DNA of 64,000 nucleotides, from contig NW_002060961.1 in NCBI RefSeq assembly GCF_000150275.1, forward strand, positions 682,568 to 746,567, written 5' to 3'. Positions 35,701 to 49,471 of this stretch are shown here, piece after piece. A program made the translations under genes and the position numbers. Position 1 is the stretch's first letter. Every line of letters starts with the position of its first letter. The notes below the pieces were generated by a model. It did not search any database and was not told where the DNA came from. It saw only the letters and a program-made list of their open reading frames with translations. Source of the DNA: Trichoplax adhaerens (Eukaryota > Placozoa > Uniplacotomia > Trichoplacea > Trichoplacidae).

Positions 35701-38700
35701 CGGCCTCAATTTTTGTCTGAGCAAATCCAAGTCAATATTTTCGAAAATACAACTGTAGGAACAGTTATTACTGATATTACCAGATATCTTCAAGTTCAAA
35801 AGATTGAAAATGCTGATCGCCATCATTATGTCTACCAAATTATCAATGGTAATGGATTAGAGTATTTTCAAATAAATTCAATCAATGGCAATATTACTAT
35901 CTTAAAATCATTAGATTATGAACTACATCATCAGCTTTGGTTAACTGTCCAAGTTACCGATAAGACAACTTTACCATTTCAATGGAATCAGCTGCTAGTG
36001 ATTATGAATATTATCAATATCAATGATCATCCACCATTACCAAAGCAAGCCATTTACCATCAAACTATTGAAGAAAATTCTCCAGTCGGATTTGAAATCA
36101 TTCATATCCAAGCAGACGATCAAGATTGCCTAGCAGAATCACCTGGAAAGATGTCATCTTTATGTCAATTACGATTTCATATTATAAAAGGAAATGAAAA
36201 TCAATACTTCTACCTCAATGTTAATACTGGTAGATTGACCATTGCTAAAACACCTCGCCTCAGTCAAAATGGCCAAGATTTTATGCTAATAATTTCTATC
36301 AGTGATGGTCGATGGCAAACTCGTGTGCGAATTCATATTCATTTAATTCGTCAACAAAAAGCAATCATCGCTTTTACTCAAGATCATTACAAGGTTGATA
36401 TTATTGCCCAATCATTAACAAGATTAAGTAATTTTATGTTGCGTGTACTAGCACTAAATCGGTATAATCCTGAGCAACGATTTTATTACACGTTATTAGA
36501 TGATCAATCGAGTAAATTTACAATTGAATCACATACTGGTATTATCCAATGTAGTGAGACATTAAATCAACAAAATCAGTATACACTGACAGTTGCTGCA
36601 CAAAAATACTCCAATATAACACAATCATTATCGCCTGTTATGGCGGCTAGGAATAATCCATCGAGTATTGCTACTATACGGGTCAGAAGTATTGGTCCAT
36701 CAGAGGTAACACCAATACCTCATTTCTGTGATAACTATCCCATCATTTTAAATGAAAATCTTCAAATTATGGCGGTAGTATGGTATCCTAAAATAACCTC
36801 TACGAATAAAACTCAATTAAATTATTGGATTCATGCAAGGAATGATAATTATACTTTTATTATCAGCACCGATACTGGTTTAATTCGCCTAGCTCATCCA
36901 CTTCATTACGATCAACAAAGCCGATATACATTGCATATATCAACGACAAATGGCTACCAAGTAGCCAAGTGTACGATTGAAATTTTTGTTCGTAATGTTA
37001 ATCACTATTGGCCCCGATTTCTACAGCGTCAATATCAAGCAATTGTTTCACTCACGACACCAATTGGTTTTACAGTGTTAATGTTGAGAGCTATTGATAA
37101 AGATCTAACGGAGAAAGTAACTTATTCACTGGATGATCATACACCTGATGTTATTCGAGAGTATTTTAATATCGAGAAAGATACTGGTCGAGTAATATTA
37201 ATGAAACAAATCTTGCCTTATCAACAACAGCAACAATTTACATTTACTGTTATAGCTTCCGATAATGGCCAACCACAGCATGAAGATGCTACACGAATAT
37301 TGATACTTGTTCATGATAATAGTTCAGAAGGAACTTATTTAAAATTTGCTCAATCACACTACACATTTCAAGTTCCTGAAGAAACAAAGATTGGTTTACC
37401 GGTCGGACAAGTTGTTGCATTAGTTACTTCGACCTCTCATTACTCGTTATTACCATCGCCTGCTATAAAATATCGAATTGTTAACAATGAAAGTGATTCA
37501 ACATTTTGTATCCATGAAAATACTGGAATGCTTTATGTAAATAAAGCACTAGCTTTTAATACTATTAGAAATAATGAAACAATTTTAAATTATCGCTTTA
37601 TTGTGATGGCATCAATCTTTTCTGAAATTAATATTACTGTTCAAGTTACTGTTTCGCCGGCAATCCTCTCCCATAATCATGTGCGACCACGATTTCAACA
37701 GCGATATTATACAAGTTATGTCAAAGAAGCGCAACCAGTTAATACATACGTAACTCAGCTATCGCTTGTTCAACCACAATTGATATCTTATTCAATTGTA
37801 AATCAAACTATCAATACTAAAGATATTCCTTTTCATATTGATCCATTAACTGGAATTGTTAGAACTTCAGTTCCATTGAATATACGAAAGATGCACCGCT
37901 ATACATTAGGAATTGCTGCTCAAGGGATAAATCAACTACAGGATCAATGCATACTTGAAATATATGTGCAAGATATAAATAATCACCATCCTGTTTTTAT
38001 TAATCAAAGTTATTTTGTGGGAGTAATTCAAGAAGAAGTGCCACTAGGGAGTTTAGTTTATCCCTTTAAACCTTCAACATCAATTGCAATGAATCCTACA
38101 TCGAGACCGTTACATGTCGTAGCTACTGATGATGATTTTGGACAAAATGGAAATGTTAGCTATAAAATTGTTTATCCATTAGATCACTCTCCATTTCGAA
38201 TTAACGATGATGGAACTATTCAAACGCGTCAACGAATTAATTTTGAAAATCAGAAAAGCTATACCTTGTTAATTACGGCATATGATCATGGAACACCTGT
38301 CCGCTATTACAGCCGAAGACCTGCTAAAGTTATTATTCATATCACCGATATTCATGATCAACCTCCAGTATTTTTACATAATCCATATCAGTTTCAGTTA
38401 TACACACCAACTTATGCAGGTGTAACAGTAGGCAGAGTAAGCGCACAATCTCATGGTTATGGAGCTCAACCTGTAAGATATTCCATTATGACAAGTAACC
38501 ATTCTAATTTTGAAATTAATGCTCAAAGTGGACATGTTAAAGTTGCAATCCAAAATCAATTACGTCGTGGCACTTATGAATTAGATATACTAGCATACGA
38601 TCAAATCTATCGTACTTTGGGCAAAGTATATATTCATGTCTTACCTTTAAAATCCACATTAAGATTTCATCAATCAATGTATAGAGTAAAACTTATGGAG

Positions 38701-41700
38701 AACCAAACTACCATTCAATCATTAATTAGAGTAACAGCAATTGGTACACAAGTTACAGATCGGGTCGAATATAAAATTTTAAATGCCAAAGAGCCACCAT
38801 TATTTCAACTTGATCCATGGAGTGGAGTCTTAACTAGTGTAGGATATCGATTCGATAGAGAAAAAACTCCTTATTATGTAGTTGTTATTCAAGCAAAGGA
38901 TCATCGCATTCCATCACGAACTGCACAAACATTTGTCAATATTACTATTGAAGATCAAAATGATAATTCTCCACAGTTCCTTAAATCACCCTATTATCAA
39001 GTAATCTATCGATACTGGAATGTAGGATATCGAATAATTCGATTGGAAACGTTCGATCCTGATCAGCAGTTTGAATACAAGCAAAGAAATTTAGCGATTG
39101 TATCTGGTAATGATAACGGCTTCTTTCATCTCGATTCTCAAAGTGGAATTCTATCTATCCAAAGAGATCTTACTTCAGCATTGCCTATGTATCAGATGAT
39201 AGTCCGTGTACAAGATAAGAATAATACTAATTTATTTTCAACAAGTCGGCTACTCCTTCGAATAACAAATAACACCCAGCCATTATTTGAATATCCAGCT
39301 TACACAGCTAATATCAGGGAAGATACCGCTATTGGTACTACAATACAACTCGTAAGAGCTCAATCTATTAATAACAATACTTTAACGTATACATTTGAAG
39401 ATACTGATGAATTAAATCCGTTAAGTATTGATTCAGATGGTCATGTAACTCTAAAAAATGAAGTTGACTATGAATTACAATCCACATATAATTTATTCAT
39501 TCAAGCTAATGATCCAGTAACTCAATTAACGACGGTTACCACACTCGATCTACATGTTATTGATATCAATGATCATGCTCCAATTTTTCTGCATAAAGTA
39601 TATGAGATTTCCATTAATGAATCGTTACCTATTGGGGTAATTGTTTTACGCGTAACGGCAATTGATGCAGACGACGGCCAAAATGGGAATATAACCTATT
39701 CACTTGTATCGTCTGCATCATCATTACAAGATCAGCAACTATTAACTTCTCGATTGCCATTTGAAGTCGATCCACTGACTGGTATTATAAAAGTAGCAGG
39801 ACCTTTAGATTATGAACGGAAGAAAGAATACGAGTTTGAAATTATCGCCCGGGATTTCGGTCAATCTCAGCGGCTTTCTGATACTACTTTAGTTTTGGTT
39901 CATATTTTAAATACCGATGATGAAGCTCCACAATTTGAGCAAGTCGTCTACACCAGTCAAGTTGATATTAAAGCTAATATTGGACAATTTATATTATGTG
40001 TTCAAGCTTTCGATGAAGACGAGAATAGGCAAATTACCTATTCTATTCAATATGGCAACTTTAATTCAACGTTTCGTTTGGATCCATTAACCGGTGTAAT
40101 TTGGCTAAATCGCTCATTAGAGCATCATCGACCCCCACTCCCAACGTATACTTTAATTATAGCAGCTACAGATGGTCGTTTAATTGGCCAAACCAGGGCA
40201 ATCGTTCGCGTCCTACAAAGAGCTGAGGATCATCAGCCTATATTTTCGCAAAATCTATATCGAGGTTCAATTGGAGAAAATCTACCCAGTGATACGTTGA
40301 TTACAACTGTCATGGTCACCAATCAATATAATCAGTCCATTGATATAGAGTACTATTACATTTTGGACGACTATGCAAGGGAATTGATTACTATTAATCG
40401 ACTGAACGGACAGTTAAGAAGTCGAAAAATTTTTGATCGAGAACTTCCGTTGCAGCAACGAATTCAATTTGCTTTATATGCTAAAACGTCTAGCTGTCGT
40501 ATCGCATGGACGGAAGTTGAAATTACTGTTTTGGATGAAAATGATAATCGACCATTATTTTTATTGCGGCGTTTCCAAGGTTTATTACCAGTTGGCAATG
40601 GTACTGGTGCTAAAGTCGTCACTGTTAAAGCTTTAGATCGTGATATTGACAATAATGCAATGATTCGATATCGAATCGACACCTCTAGTGCTAAAGATTT
40701 TTTCACCATCGGTCGACGTTCCGGCATTATCAGGACATTAGGCAATATTAATTCTATTATGAGTTTCGATTTTGTTGTACGGGCAACAGATATTGCTGAT
40801 ACAAGATTATATTCAACAACACAAGTGTCGATCTCGATGTATGATCCAAGCCAGATGAAACCTGAATTTCAGCATGCATCGTATGAGTATAGAATTAGTG
40901 AGGAAACATCAATGAAAACGGTTATAACCCAATTAAAAGCGCAATTTAGCAACGATAGCAATCGTATTTTGTCGTATAATTTAGCCAACGGAAATTGGTT
41001 ATCAACTAATAGCCTGCAAAATTTTACATTAATCAGCACAACTGGGCAATTGGTTACTGAGACGCTATTAGATCGTGAGATAGTGCAAACTTACAATTTA
41101 TATGCTGAAGCATGGGCATCACGTCAAGTACCGGCATTAACTGAAATTAAAATTACCGTCTTAGATAGTAATGATAATGCACCCCAGTTTACAAGCCGTT
41201 CCTATGTCATATGCATGGCAGAAGATGTCCCACTCCGTTATCGAGTGATTCAAGTTAAGGCTTCTGACGCAGATTTAGGTGATAATGCAACATTTCATTA
41301 CCAGTTTTCTCCTCCAACATCAGACATAAGTCAATATCGTCGATTTTTTATCGATCCGCAGAATGGTTGGATAACTACTGAAGGACAATTTGATCGTGAA
41401 CAACAATCACGTTATGAGTTAAGAATAGAAGCACTAGATCATGGCCCGATAATACAGCGATCATCCTATGTGATAGTTACTATTGATATTGCTGATGTAG
41501 ACGATTCACCGATACAGTTTAGCCAGCCTAGTTATCGAGTTGAAGTTCGAGAAGATGCAACAATAGGGTCTAGCTTATTGCAATTACAAGTAATCGATAA
41601 TGATTTATACCAACGTCATCAAGTTAACTATTATATTATACAAGGGGATCGAAAAAGATACTTTCAGTTAGATGAGAAATCTGGCCTGTTGACTTTGAAG

Positions 41701-44700
41701 AAGAAAATTGATCGTACAGTTCAGTTGGATTACCAATTAAAGGTGATTGCATCTAGTGGTCGCCATTGGACATCAACACAAGTTAATATCACTGCTGTAG
41801 ATATCACATCTTATATGCCATCGTGCCGACGAGCTAACATTAAGATGACGTTACCTTATCATATTGCTGTGGGAACACTCATACTTACGATCCAGCCTCA
41901 GGATATACAACGACAATATTACAGTAATTATACTTACACAATATATGGTGGTAGTAAAGCGTTTCGAATTGATCCTCATCGTGGCCAAATTAGAACATTA
42001 ACTGAATTTCAACGATATCAACCAAATTATGATTTGATTATTATAGCCACTAAAAGCCCTTCACATAACCCGCCTTCATGTCATATACAATTGCATGTTC
42101 AGTTTAGTAATATTGACAATAAACCACCTAGGTTTATAGCGACAAAATATCAGGCCACCCTTAAAAGCTACGCCCCTATCAATCATTTGTTATTACAGAT
42201 TATGGCTATTGATAATGATGAAGGTCAAGCTGGTAATTTAACTTATGGACTGATTGATTCTGTAAATGGAACATTTGTGTTAGATAGCCTAACAGGTCAA
42301 TTGTATCTTGGAAAATCGTTAATGGAACGCCCATCCTATAATTATACGTTGCTTGCTATTGCTAGTGATCATGGTGAGCCTAAAATGTCGGCAACAACGA
42401 AAATTATTGTATCAGTGTTCAACATTCAATCTTTATTGCCTCAATTTGAACTAGATTATTACATGGGTATTGTTTCTGAAGATGCACTACCTGGTACATG
42501 GATTGCTAATGTAAAAGCTAATCCAGGATACAATCAACATTATCATTATGGACCGATTATGTATACAATTATTCAACAGCAACCACTGCAGAAGGGTAAC
42601 GTCTTTCATATAGATGAAAAGACTGGAAATGTTACATTACAGCAACATTTAGATTATGAAAAAGTACGAGATTACAATGTAACGATTAAATGTTATTATG
42701 AGGATGATGAAATGTTGTATGATACTGCGACGTTATTAATTCATATCAAAGATAAAAATGATAACCGGCCGCAATTTTCCCGATCATCCTATATTGTCAA
42801 AATGCATAAATTAACATCAGCTGGTACACCAATTGTTCGCCTTGTTGCATATGATCGCGATAGCCGTGAAAATGCCAACATACGTTACTCAATTCTTACT
42901 CCAAATCAAGATTACTTTAATATGGATTCTAATACAGGTATTATAACGTTAGCTCGAGCGTTGGATAAGTACTATCGAAAGAGATATTATTTAACAATTC
43001 AAGCAAAAGATGATGGTTCACCGTCGTTAGCATCTACAACAGCTTTACAGGTTATAATCGACGAAGTTGGCGCAGTCTTTGAACCGAAAAGGTTTACCGC
43101 AACCGTTCATATAGGCACTCCTGTTGGGACAGAAGTATTAACTGTCAAAGCTAGCAATCTTGACTTCCAAATTAACCATATCTATTATCAAATGCTAAAT
43201 GCAACGACAATTTTTCAACTTGGCAATACCACAGGATTATTAACATTGGCTGATACGATTAAGCCAGAGCATAATCATACATTGCTTTTGGTTGATGTTT
43301 ACCATGCGTTAACAAAAGCTTTCGTTGCTAACGTAGAAATCTTCATTTATGTCAGATATAACGATGAGTTAGTAGCACAAGCTAGGCCAATTTCAACAAA
43401 TATTGCAAGCAGTCAATTGTCAGCTCAGCTTGGTCCAATTGGCCGAGTTAGAGTGGATAATCCAAGCTGGTTTTCTCGATTGCAATATGAACTAGAGTAT
43501 CTGGGACAGAACACTAGCGTACTTTCTGCTATAGTAATCGATCGTTATTACGGAAATATTAGTATCATTCAACCGCTACCGACAGGCAGATATCGATTTA
43601 ATATAAAAATGATCAGTCCTTATCAAATAGGCAAAACTTCGTTAGATATTACAATTAATGTAATTTCAATCCAGGCATTGGAAAATAGTGTTGCGCTTCG
43701 AATTCGATCGACATCAATAGCCCAGTTTTTGCAAAGTGGTGAATTACAAGTTTTAAAAGATGGTCTGCAAATGATTTTCCCACAATTACGGGTACTTATT
43801 ATTGGATTACAAAACAGCCAATCGACTGAAAGTGAGAATAGACAAAAACGCTCGATTCAAACACAAGAATTCCAATTTCTTGAAGCTATTGTTATGGTTA
43901 CTAACCTTGCTCAAACACAAGTTATCAACTCGAAATATGTTAAATATGTTATTAATAATAAGATCGATCGATTAAACGAATTTACGCGATTGAATATATC
44001 ATCCACTGAAGATAGCAGATGTGATCGCGCTTGCCCTCTAGGAACAATTTGTTATGTACAGCAAACTACCGCTAATAACAAAAACTCATATAATCAGCGA
44101 TGGCTGCCTAGGAATGGAACAACTGGATTTATTTCCGAAGAGTATCTATCTGTTGCTAAATGTTACTGTGATAATACCGCTAACGAATACGCCAACTGTA
44201 CTAGTAATAATCATACACTCAATGGTATAACGCCTTTCGAAGAGGAAGATGCTTGCCAAGCAAATCCATGTGCTGCAAATGAAAAATGCGTAAATCAGCC
44301 ACGCGGCTACCAATGTCTGTGCCAGAAAGAGAATCTACAAAGTTGCAGATCTCCAAAGTGTAGCCATGAAGTGTGTGATGATGGTAAGTTATCAAATTTG
44401 AATAGTTAATTCTATATAATACATCTTTATGTAAATAATCAATAAAAGAACATATATTGCGATCCCATCCTTTGAAAATAAAATCTACACCTTAAAGATT
44501 TTGACCGAAATAGTCATATAAGAATAAATATTAAAGCTCATATTAATTAGTTTTCTTGTCAGCAAAATGTATGAATATCATGTTAAATTCGATATTACTC
44601 ATATATAAACTGTAGTCAATATAAACTGGCAACATAGCAATGAAGATACCTAATAGATCTCTTTGGTGTGATATTAATGTTCTCTTTACCCCATTGGTCC

Positions 44701-47489
44701 TAGATAAAGCTATCTCGTTTACCAGCAAAAGTCTTATACGATATACATTGGATAAGTCGTTACTGTATCAACCTTTGCTATCGCTAAAACTCAAATTTAG
44801 AACTGTAGAAGAGAATGCGACTTTGATATATATTGGTAATAAACTGGATACCCTTGCTGTTATGGTGAGTAGTAATTATAAACTTGCTTTGTCAACAAGA
44901 GTTATAGTGATGCATCGAGTCTCTTGTAGGTCTAAATCTTTTATTTTGAAAATAAGCGATGTCCAATATTTATAAGAAAATTAAAAAAAAAAAGTAGTGC
45001 ATGCATGTTGTTGGATAATTGCTGAAATGATATATTATCTTTTACAGTTAATGGGTGGCTATATCCGCATTGTATGTAAATATAACGAGCTAATACAAAC
45101 TATTACGATAAACTGGATTACATTTAATGATGGTCAATGGCATCAATTGCAATTAACACAAAGTGGGAGAAAGTTAATTCTAAAACTTGATATGGGCTTA
45201 AATACGGCATCAACTTTAGTCAACGGTGCATTCCGAATCGAGGATATGGAATCTGGATATGTTTTACTTGGTACTGCAGCTTTACAATCTGCCAATAGTC
45301 CATTATCTAGGTTAATCCAAGCAAGAAATTTTGTAGGTTGTATACAAGACTTTGAAATAAATGACAATTTAATGTCACCATGGGGTAAAAATATTCAATC
45401 CAGTGATTATATGCAAAATATTGAGAAGGGATGTCTATCATCAGACTTATGCTTATTACAACCATGCCCATCAAATCATTCTGTTTGTGTCAGTGGCTGG
45501 AATTCATATCGATGCGAGTGCCCGGGGGGCTATTTTGGACCTAATTGTGGAAATGGATCATTAATAACTAATTCTTGCGAACAAGATCCTTGCGGTAGTC
45601 GAGGTCAGTGTATCGAAAACGCAACCTATGTTGGATGCCAGTGTTATCCACCTTATACTGGTGAATTTTGTGAGGCTAAAATAGATTATTGCTCCATTCA
45701 TCCATGCTACAATAATGGTACTTGTGTTAGCACAGTGAATGGTCCTAAATGTCAGTGCAATAGTGCTTACTCTGGTCGCCATTGTGAAAAAATGTTTGCA
45801 TATCCATGTGGTAGCCAACTTTGCAATATTTTAACTACTTGTATAACCCATGCCAAATCATCCAGATGCATTTGTAATAACGCAATGACAAGCTGTCCGT
45901 TAAAATGCGCTGATCGTCCGTGTATTAATGCTATTAACTGTGTTGATAGTGATCTTAGACCAAATTGTACGTGCAAACCTGGCTATTATGGCATTGCCTG
46001 CGAACAAGATATTGATGAATGTTTATCAAATCCGTGCAATAATGAAGGTCAATGTATTAACTATCCTGGATCATTTGCTTGCAAGTGTACAGCTGACTAT
46101 GAAGGCGAATTATGTCTAACACCTAAACTCCGATTTGCACCATTAACTGGATCAGGTGGAATGCCGTTAGAGGATATATTAGGCATGAGTTTATTTATAG
46201 TAGCAGGGGTGGTTTTGGTTAGTCTCTTTATTATTTGGCGAAAGTGTAGAGTGCATTTTACCCAGAAAGTAACGATAAGCAATCCTCAACCCCCTATTGC
46301 AACACCTGGTGAGCAATTGCCACCGTTAAACGGTAGAGCGTCTCCAAGGCAAATTAAAGAAGATAAGGAAAAGCGTAAATCACCTGTATCTCCACGAAAA
46401 GATGCAATTGCTCCTAATTCTGAAGATGAAGATGTTAGTCAGTCAGAGATTGAAGTTGATGTTAAGAACCATAGCATCGATGAAACGGACAAAAAAATTA
46501 CAACCTTAAATCAAATTGAATTAGAGAAGTCGATTCGAATAAATGTCAACGAAATTTCTAGTGGTAGATCATCTGCTTTAAGTTATCAGCGCCAACAAAG
46601 CAATAATCATCTTTCACCTACTAAGTTAAAAGATGATGCTGCGAGTTTCTTTATATCGTCTGAAGGTGAAGATACAAGTTGGAATACCTCTTATTCAGCA
46701 ACAGAATCAGCTGAATGCGCTCGAGTTCGAAGATCTAAATTAAAGGGAAAATTGCCAACGTCATCATTTTATGGGCCAAATATTAAAGTCAATAAAGTTT
46801 CGCTTGGATATTCAAATAATAGTGATAATAGCAGTATTTCTAGTGCTTCATATGATTCTGAAATTGCTAATAGTACGTTTAGTGTTCGTGACATGTTAAA
46901 ATCTCGTCAAAGTCGGCAATTAGACAGAGCAAAGATTAGCCAATCACATCGACGTTACGAGAATTATTCTGCACAGCCTGAAGTACATTCTTCGCCACAA
47001 ATTGAAGATTATGCCCATTATCCCGGTCGACATGGCGCACAAGGTGAAGATTTCCCACAGCGGCTAACTTCCTCTTGGGATCCTAGGCGACAAAGAATGC
47101 GATTTAGCCTTCCTTTGCCAGTATCCGATACAGATGGTGGATGTACAAGTAGCGATAGCAGTGAGCGTGCAGTTCGTAAAACCAAGAGCGTTTTCGAACG
47201 TAAAATTGAGTCGGCTTTAGCTTTTCGCTTACGTGAGATGGATCGTCGATTCATATTTAATAAGCAAGTCGATGAAGTCAAGATATATAAAGATGCCGGG
47301 CCGGTGACCGATCATGATAGCGACAGCTCCAGTCTAAGTACGTTATCGTTTACAAGTTCAGTTGATGAAAATGGTGCTTGCTCTAATGACGGCGGTAGTA
47401 CTGACCGATTTACTTGGGATTATACCGATATGAATATCGAGGAGTTTCCAGTTGGCTACGTAGACATAAATCCTTGCTCAGATGTATAG
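32770..47489 (+). CDS. FAT-like giant protocadherin (FAT1/2/3 type), 3 coding exons
   Basis: Exons: 32770-44383, 44704-44864, 45048-47489 (14,217 nt, about 4,738 aa), joined in phase 1 then phase 0. An N-terminal signal peptide (residues 1 to about 23) precedes about 33 cadherin modules I could count by their Y-x-(V/A)-x-(V/I) starts, D-x-G-hydrophobic turns and (R/P)-(P)-x-F ends, up to about residue 3640. Then come a FAT-like juxta-cadherin segment with a furin-like RQKR at 3691-3694, two EGF-like or Cys-rich modules (about 3748-3870), one laminin-G domain split over all later exons (about 3872-4045), and five or six EGF-like modules. A single transmembrane helix (about 4302-4323, ILGMSLFIVAGVVLVSLFIIW without its last residue) leads to a tail of about 415 aa ending CSDV. 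This order matches FAT1/2/3 and Drosophila Fat-like: homophilic adhesion, actin organisation and planar polarity at the plasma membrane. FAT4/Dachsous identity is less likely because only one LamG is present. Confidence 0.93.
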
Positions 47490-49471
47490 TTAGTCCCGTT
47501 CAATTTATGCCTCATACGAAAGATACAAAGATCTAGATCATATCCATATTATCGGCATACATATTGCCTTGATTGCTATAATAATCATGTACAATTATAA
47601 TTGTAATCTGATTTATCATTAGGTGGATGAGTTTATATGATATCTTTTACTCCGGCGGGGATATGTCAACAAATCTAAATCGATGAGGCTATTTTATATT
47701 TATTCTAGTAGGAGAAGATTTGTGTACGTATACAACTGATAGGTCTACAGTTAGTGAAATTATTGATCAATGTCGCACAATTCGCCTATCTCTTTACTAG
47801 TACCAGTTGGAAAAAAAAAATGCGAATCCTTTGCCATGCTATCGACAATAACGTCGGAAATGTGTTTCTGAATTCGAGGAAATAAAGTGCTTGCTTACAT
47901 TCCGTAGAATAATTACGGTAACTACAGTTTATAGACCTTAGCTGATTGAAATTATCAATTCTATTCTGGTTATAAATATCGTGCCATTACTTGACTTAAT
48001 TCCGAATTTAGTGTCATACTAATATTTATTATTACCACCATTTTATTCATACTTTAAAAAACTTTAATCTATATTTGAGGACGGCAACGATTGATTGTCA
48101 CTTTTATTATTATTATTATTATTGTAAAAATTGACCTAAGTTGGCAAATTTGGTTTCATTATGTTACTATTAACCTTTTTATGCTACTTTTAAAAACTTG
48201 TTATGGCCACTAAATTAAATTTGATAATTTTGAGACTTTTTATTACGGCAAAATTGATAGTTTGATATTGCACTGGGTATCTTTCATTAATTATGTGCAA
48301 TTGAACTAGCGTATGCCTGCTTCGCTTAAAATATTAATAATAATAATAATAATTATAATAATATTGTTGTAGTAATAATTCTATCCAAATGCTGCACTTA
48401 ATGGACTGTTTTATTACTAACGTTAAACGATGATGAGAATGCAGTCATGATTAACACACTATAATTATGCTATATTATCACTAACGCTATTGCTCTTGAT
48501 AATATTCCTATTATTAATATTATTCTTAAGTCTATAATATTAATTTTTTTTATTAATATTATTCTATTGTTATAATAATTATTATCTAAACTGCTATTGT
48601 ATTTTATATCATAAAGAAGATTGGATGCCAAGTGATCATATCGCATTTTATTTTTGATCACGGATTACTTGCGATCTTATACAATTCTAGGGTTGCGTAA
48701 TTTGTGCTATTATAGATGCGATATACAATAATATCATTTGATTAGGCAAGTAAAATGGTGAGAAAAATCAATGGACTTTAATTTCCATTTGAAGATATAA
48801 AATACATCTACGTGTACATGTATTGTATGTATTATAAGTATTATTCTATCAAGCTAAAACATGTATACTGAGAGAACAAAAATATATCAAGAGTTTGTTT
48901 TGATAATAATTAATTCATAGATAATATACATTTATAACAGTAATAGAACGAAGTAATGTACAGGGAAGATTGAAAATTGTAATATTGTATTATTAGTTAT
49001 TAATATGTACTAATAAACTAGGCTATCTAAACAGCCATGATATATGACAACCTTATTCTTGTCATGAGTCCATCTTGTTACGTAAACATAATAAGTTTCT
49101 TGTTACAGCCGAGAAATCAATTCTTTAATAAATAGAATATTGACATTGATTGTATGGTTAAGCAGCAATTAACTATTGAATATGTTATCATCGTCAGATT
49201 CTGATTTACTACTAATTATCTCTTTAAGAAGTAGACAAAATAAAATTCGCACTTGTCATTTTCTATTCGATATTATCTTGTTGTTACGGCATATAGATAT
49301 ATTCAATGCTGCTCATAGTATTAGTCTTTAGTCGACAAGTTTTGTCACAATCTGAAATATAATATAAAAATAGAAAGGGTTATTTAAAATTGATTGTAGC
49401 AATGATATCCACGCAATGCCAGATTGCTGCAAAGTAATGATAGTCGAATATTGCCTAATTAACAATGATGA
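47490..49471. other. Convergent 3' spacer between FAT-like and anoctamin genes
   Basis: About 2 kb between two stop codons facing each other. A likely poly(A) signal AATAAA for the cadherin lies at 47881. Short TTA/AAT runs are at about 48100-48125 and 48330-48365. No coding exon was recognised; 3' UTRs of both genes probably fill much of it. Confidence 0.6.
48100..48365. repeat. Trinucleotide TTA and AAT runs
   Basis: A (TTA/ATT)n run of about 7 units near 48103-48125 and an (AAT)n run near 48330-48350, in inverse relation to each other. They lie in the 3' flank of the FAT-like gene. Confidence 0.75.

Noticed and set aside
40433-40745. Frames on both strands inside the FAT-like exon
   Set aside because: Shadows of the cadherin reading frame.
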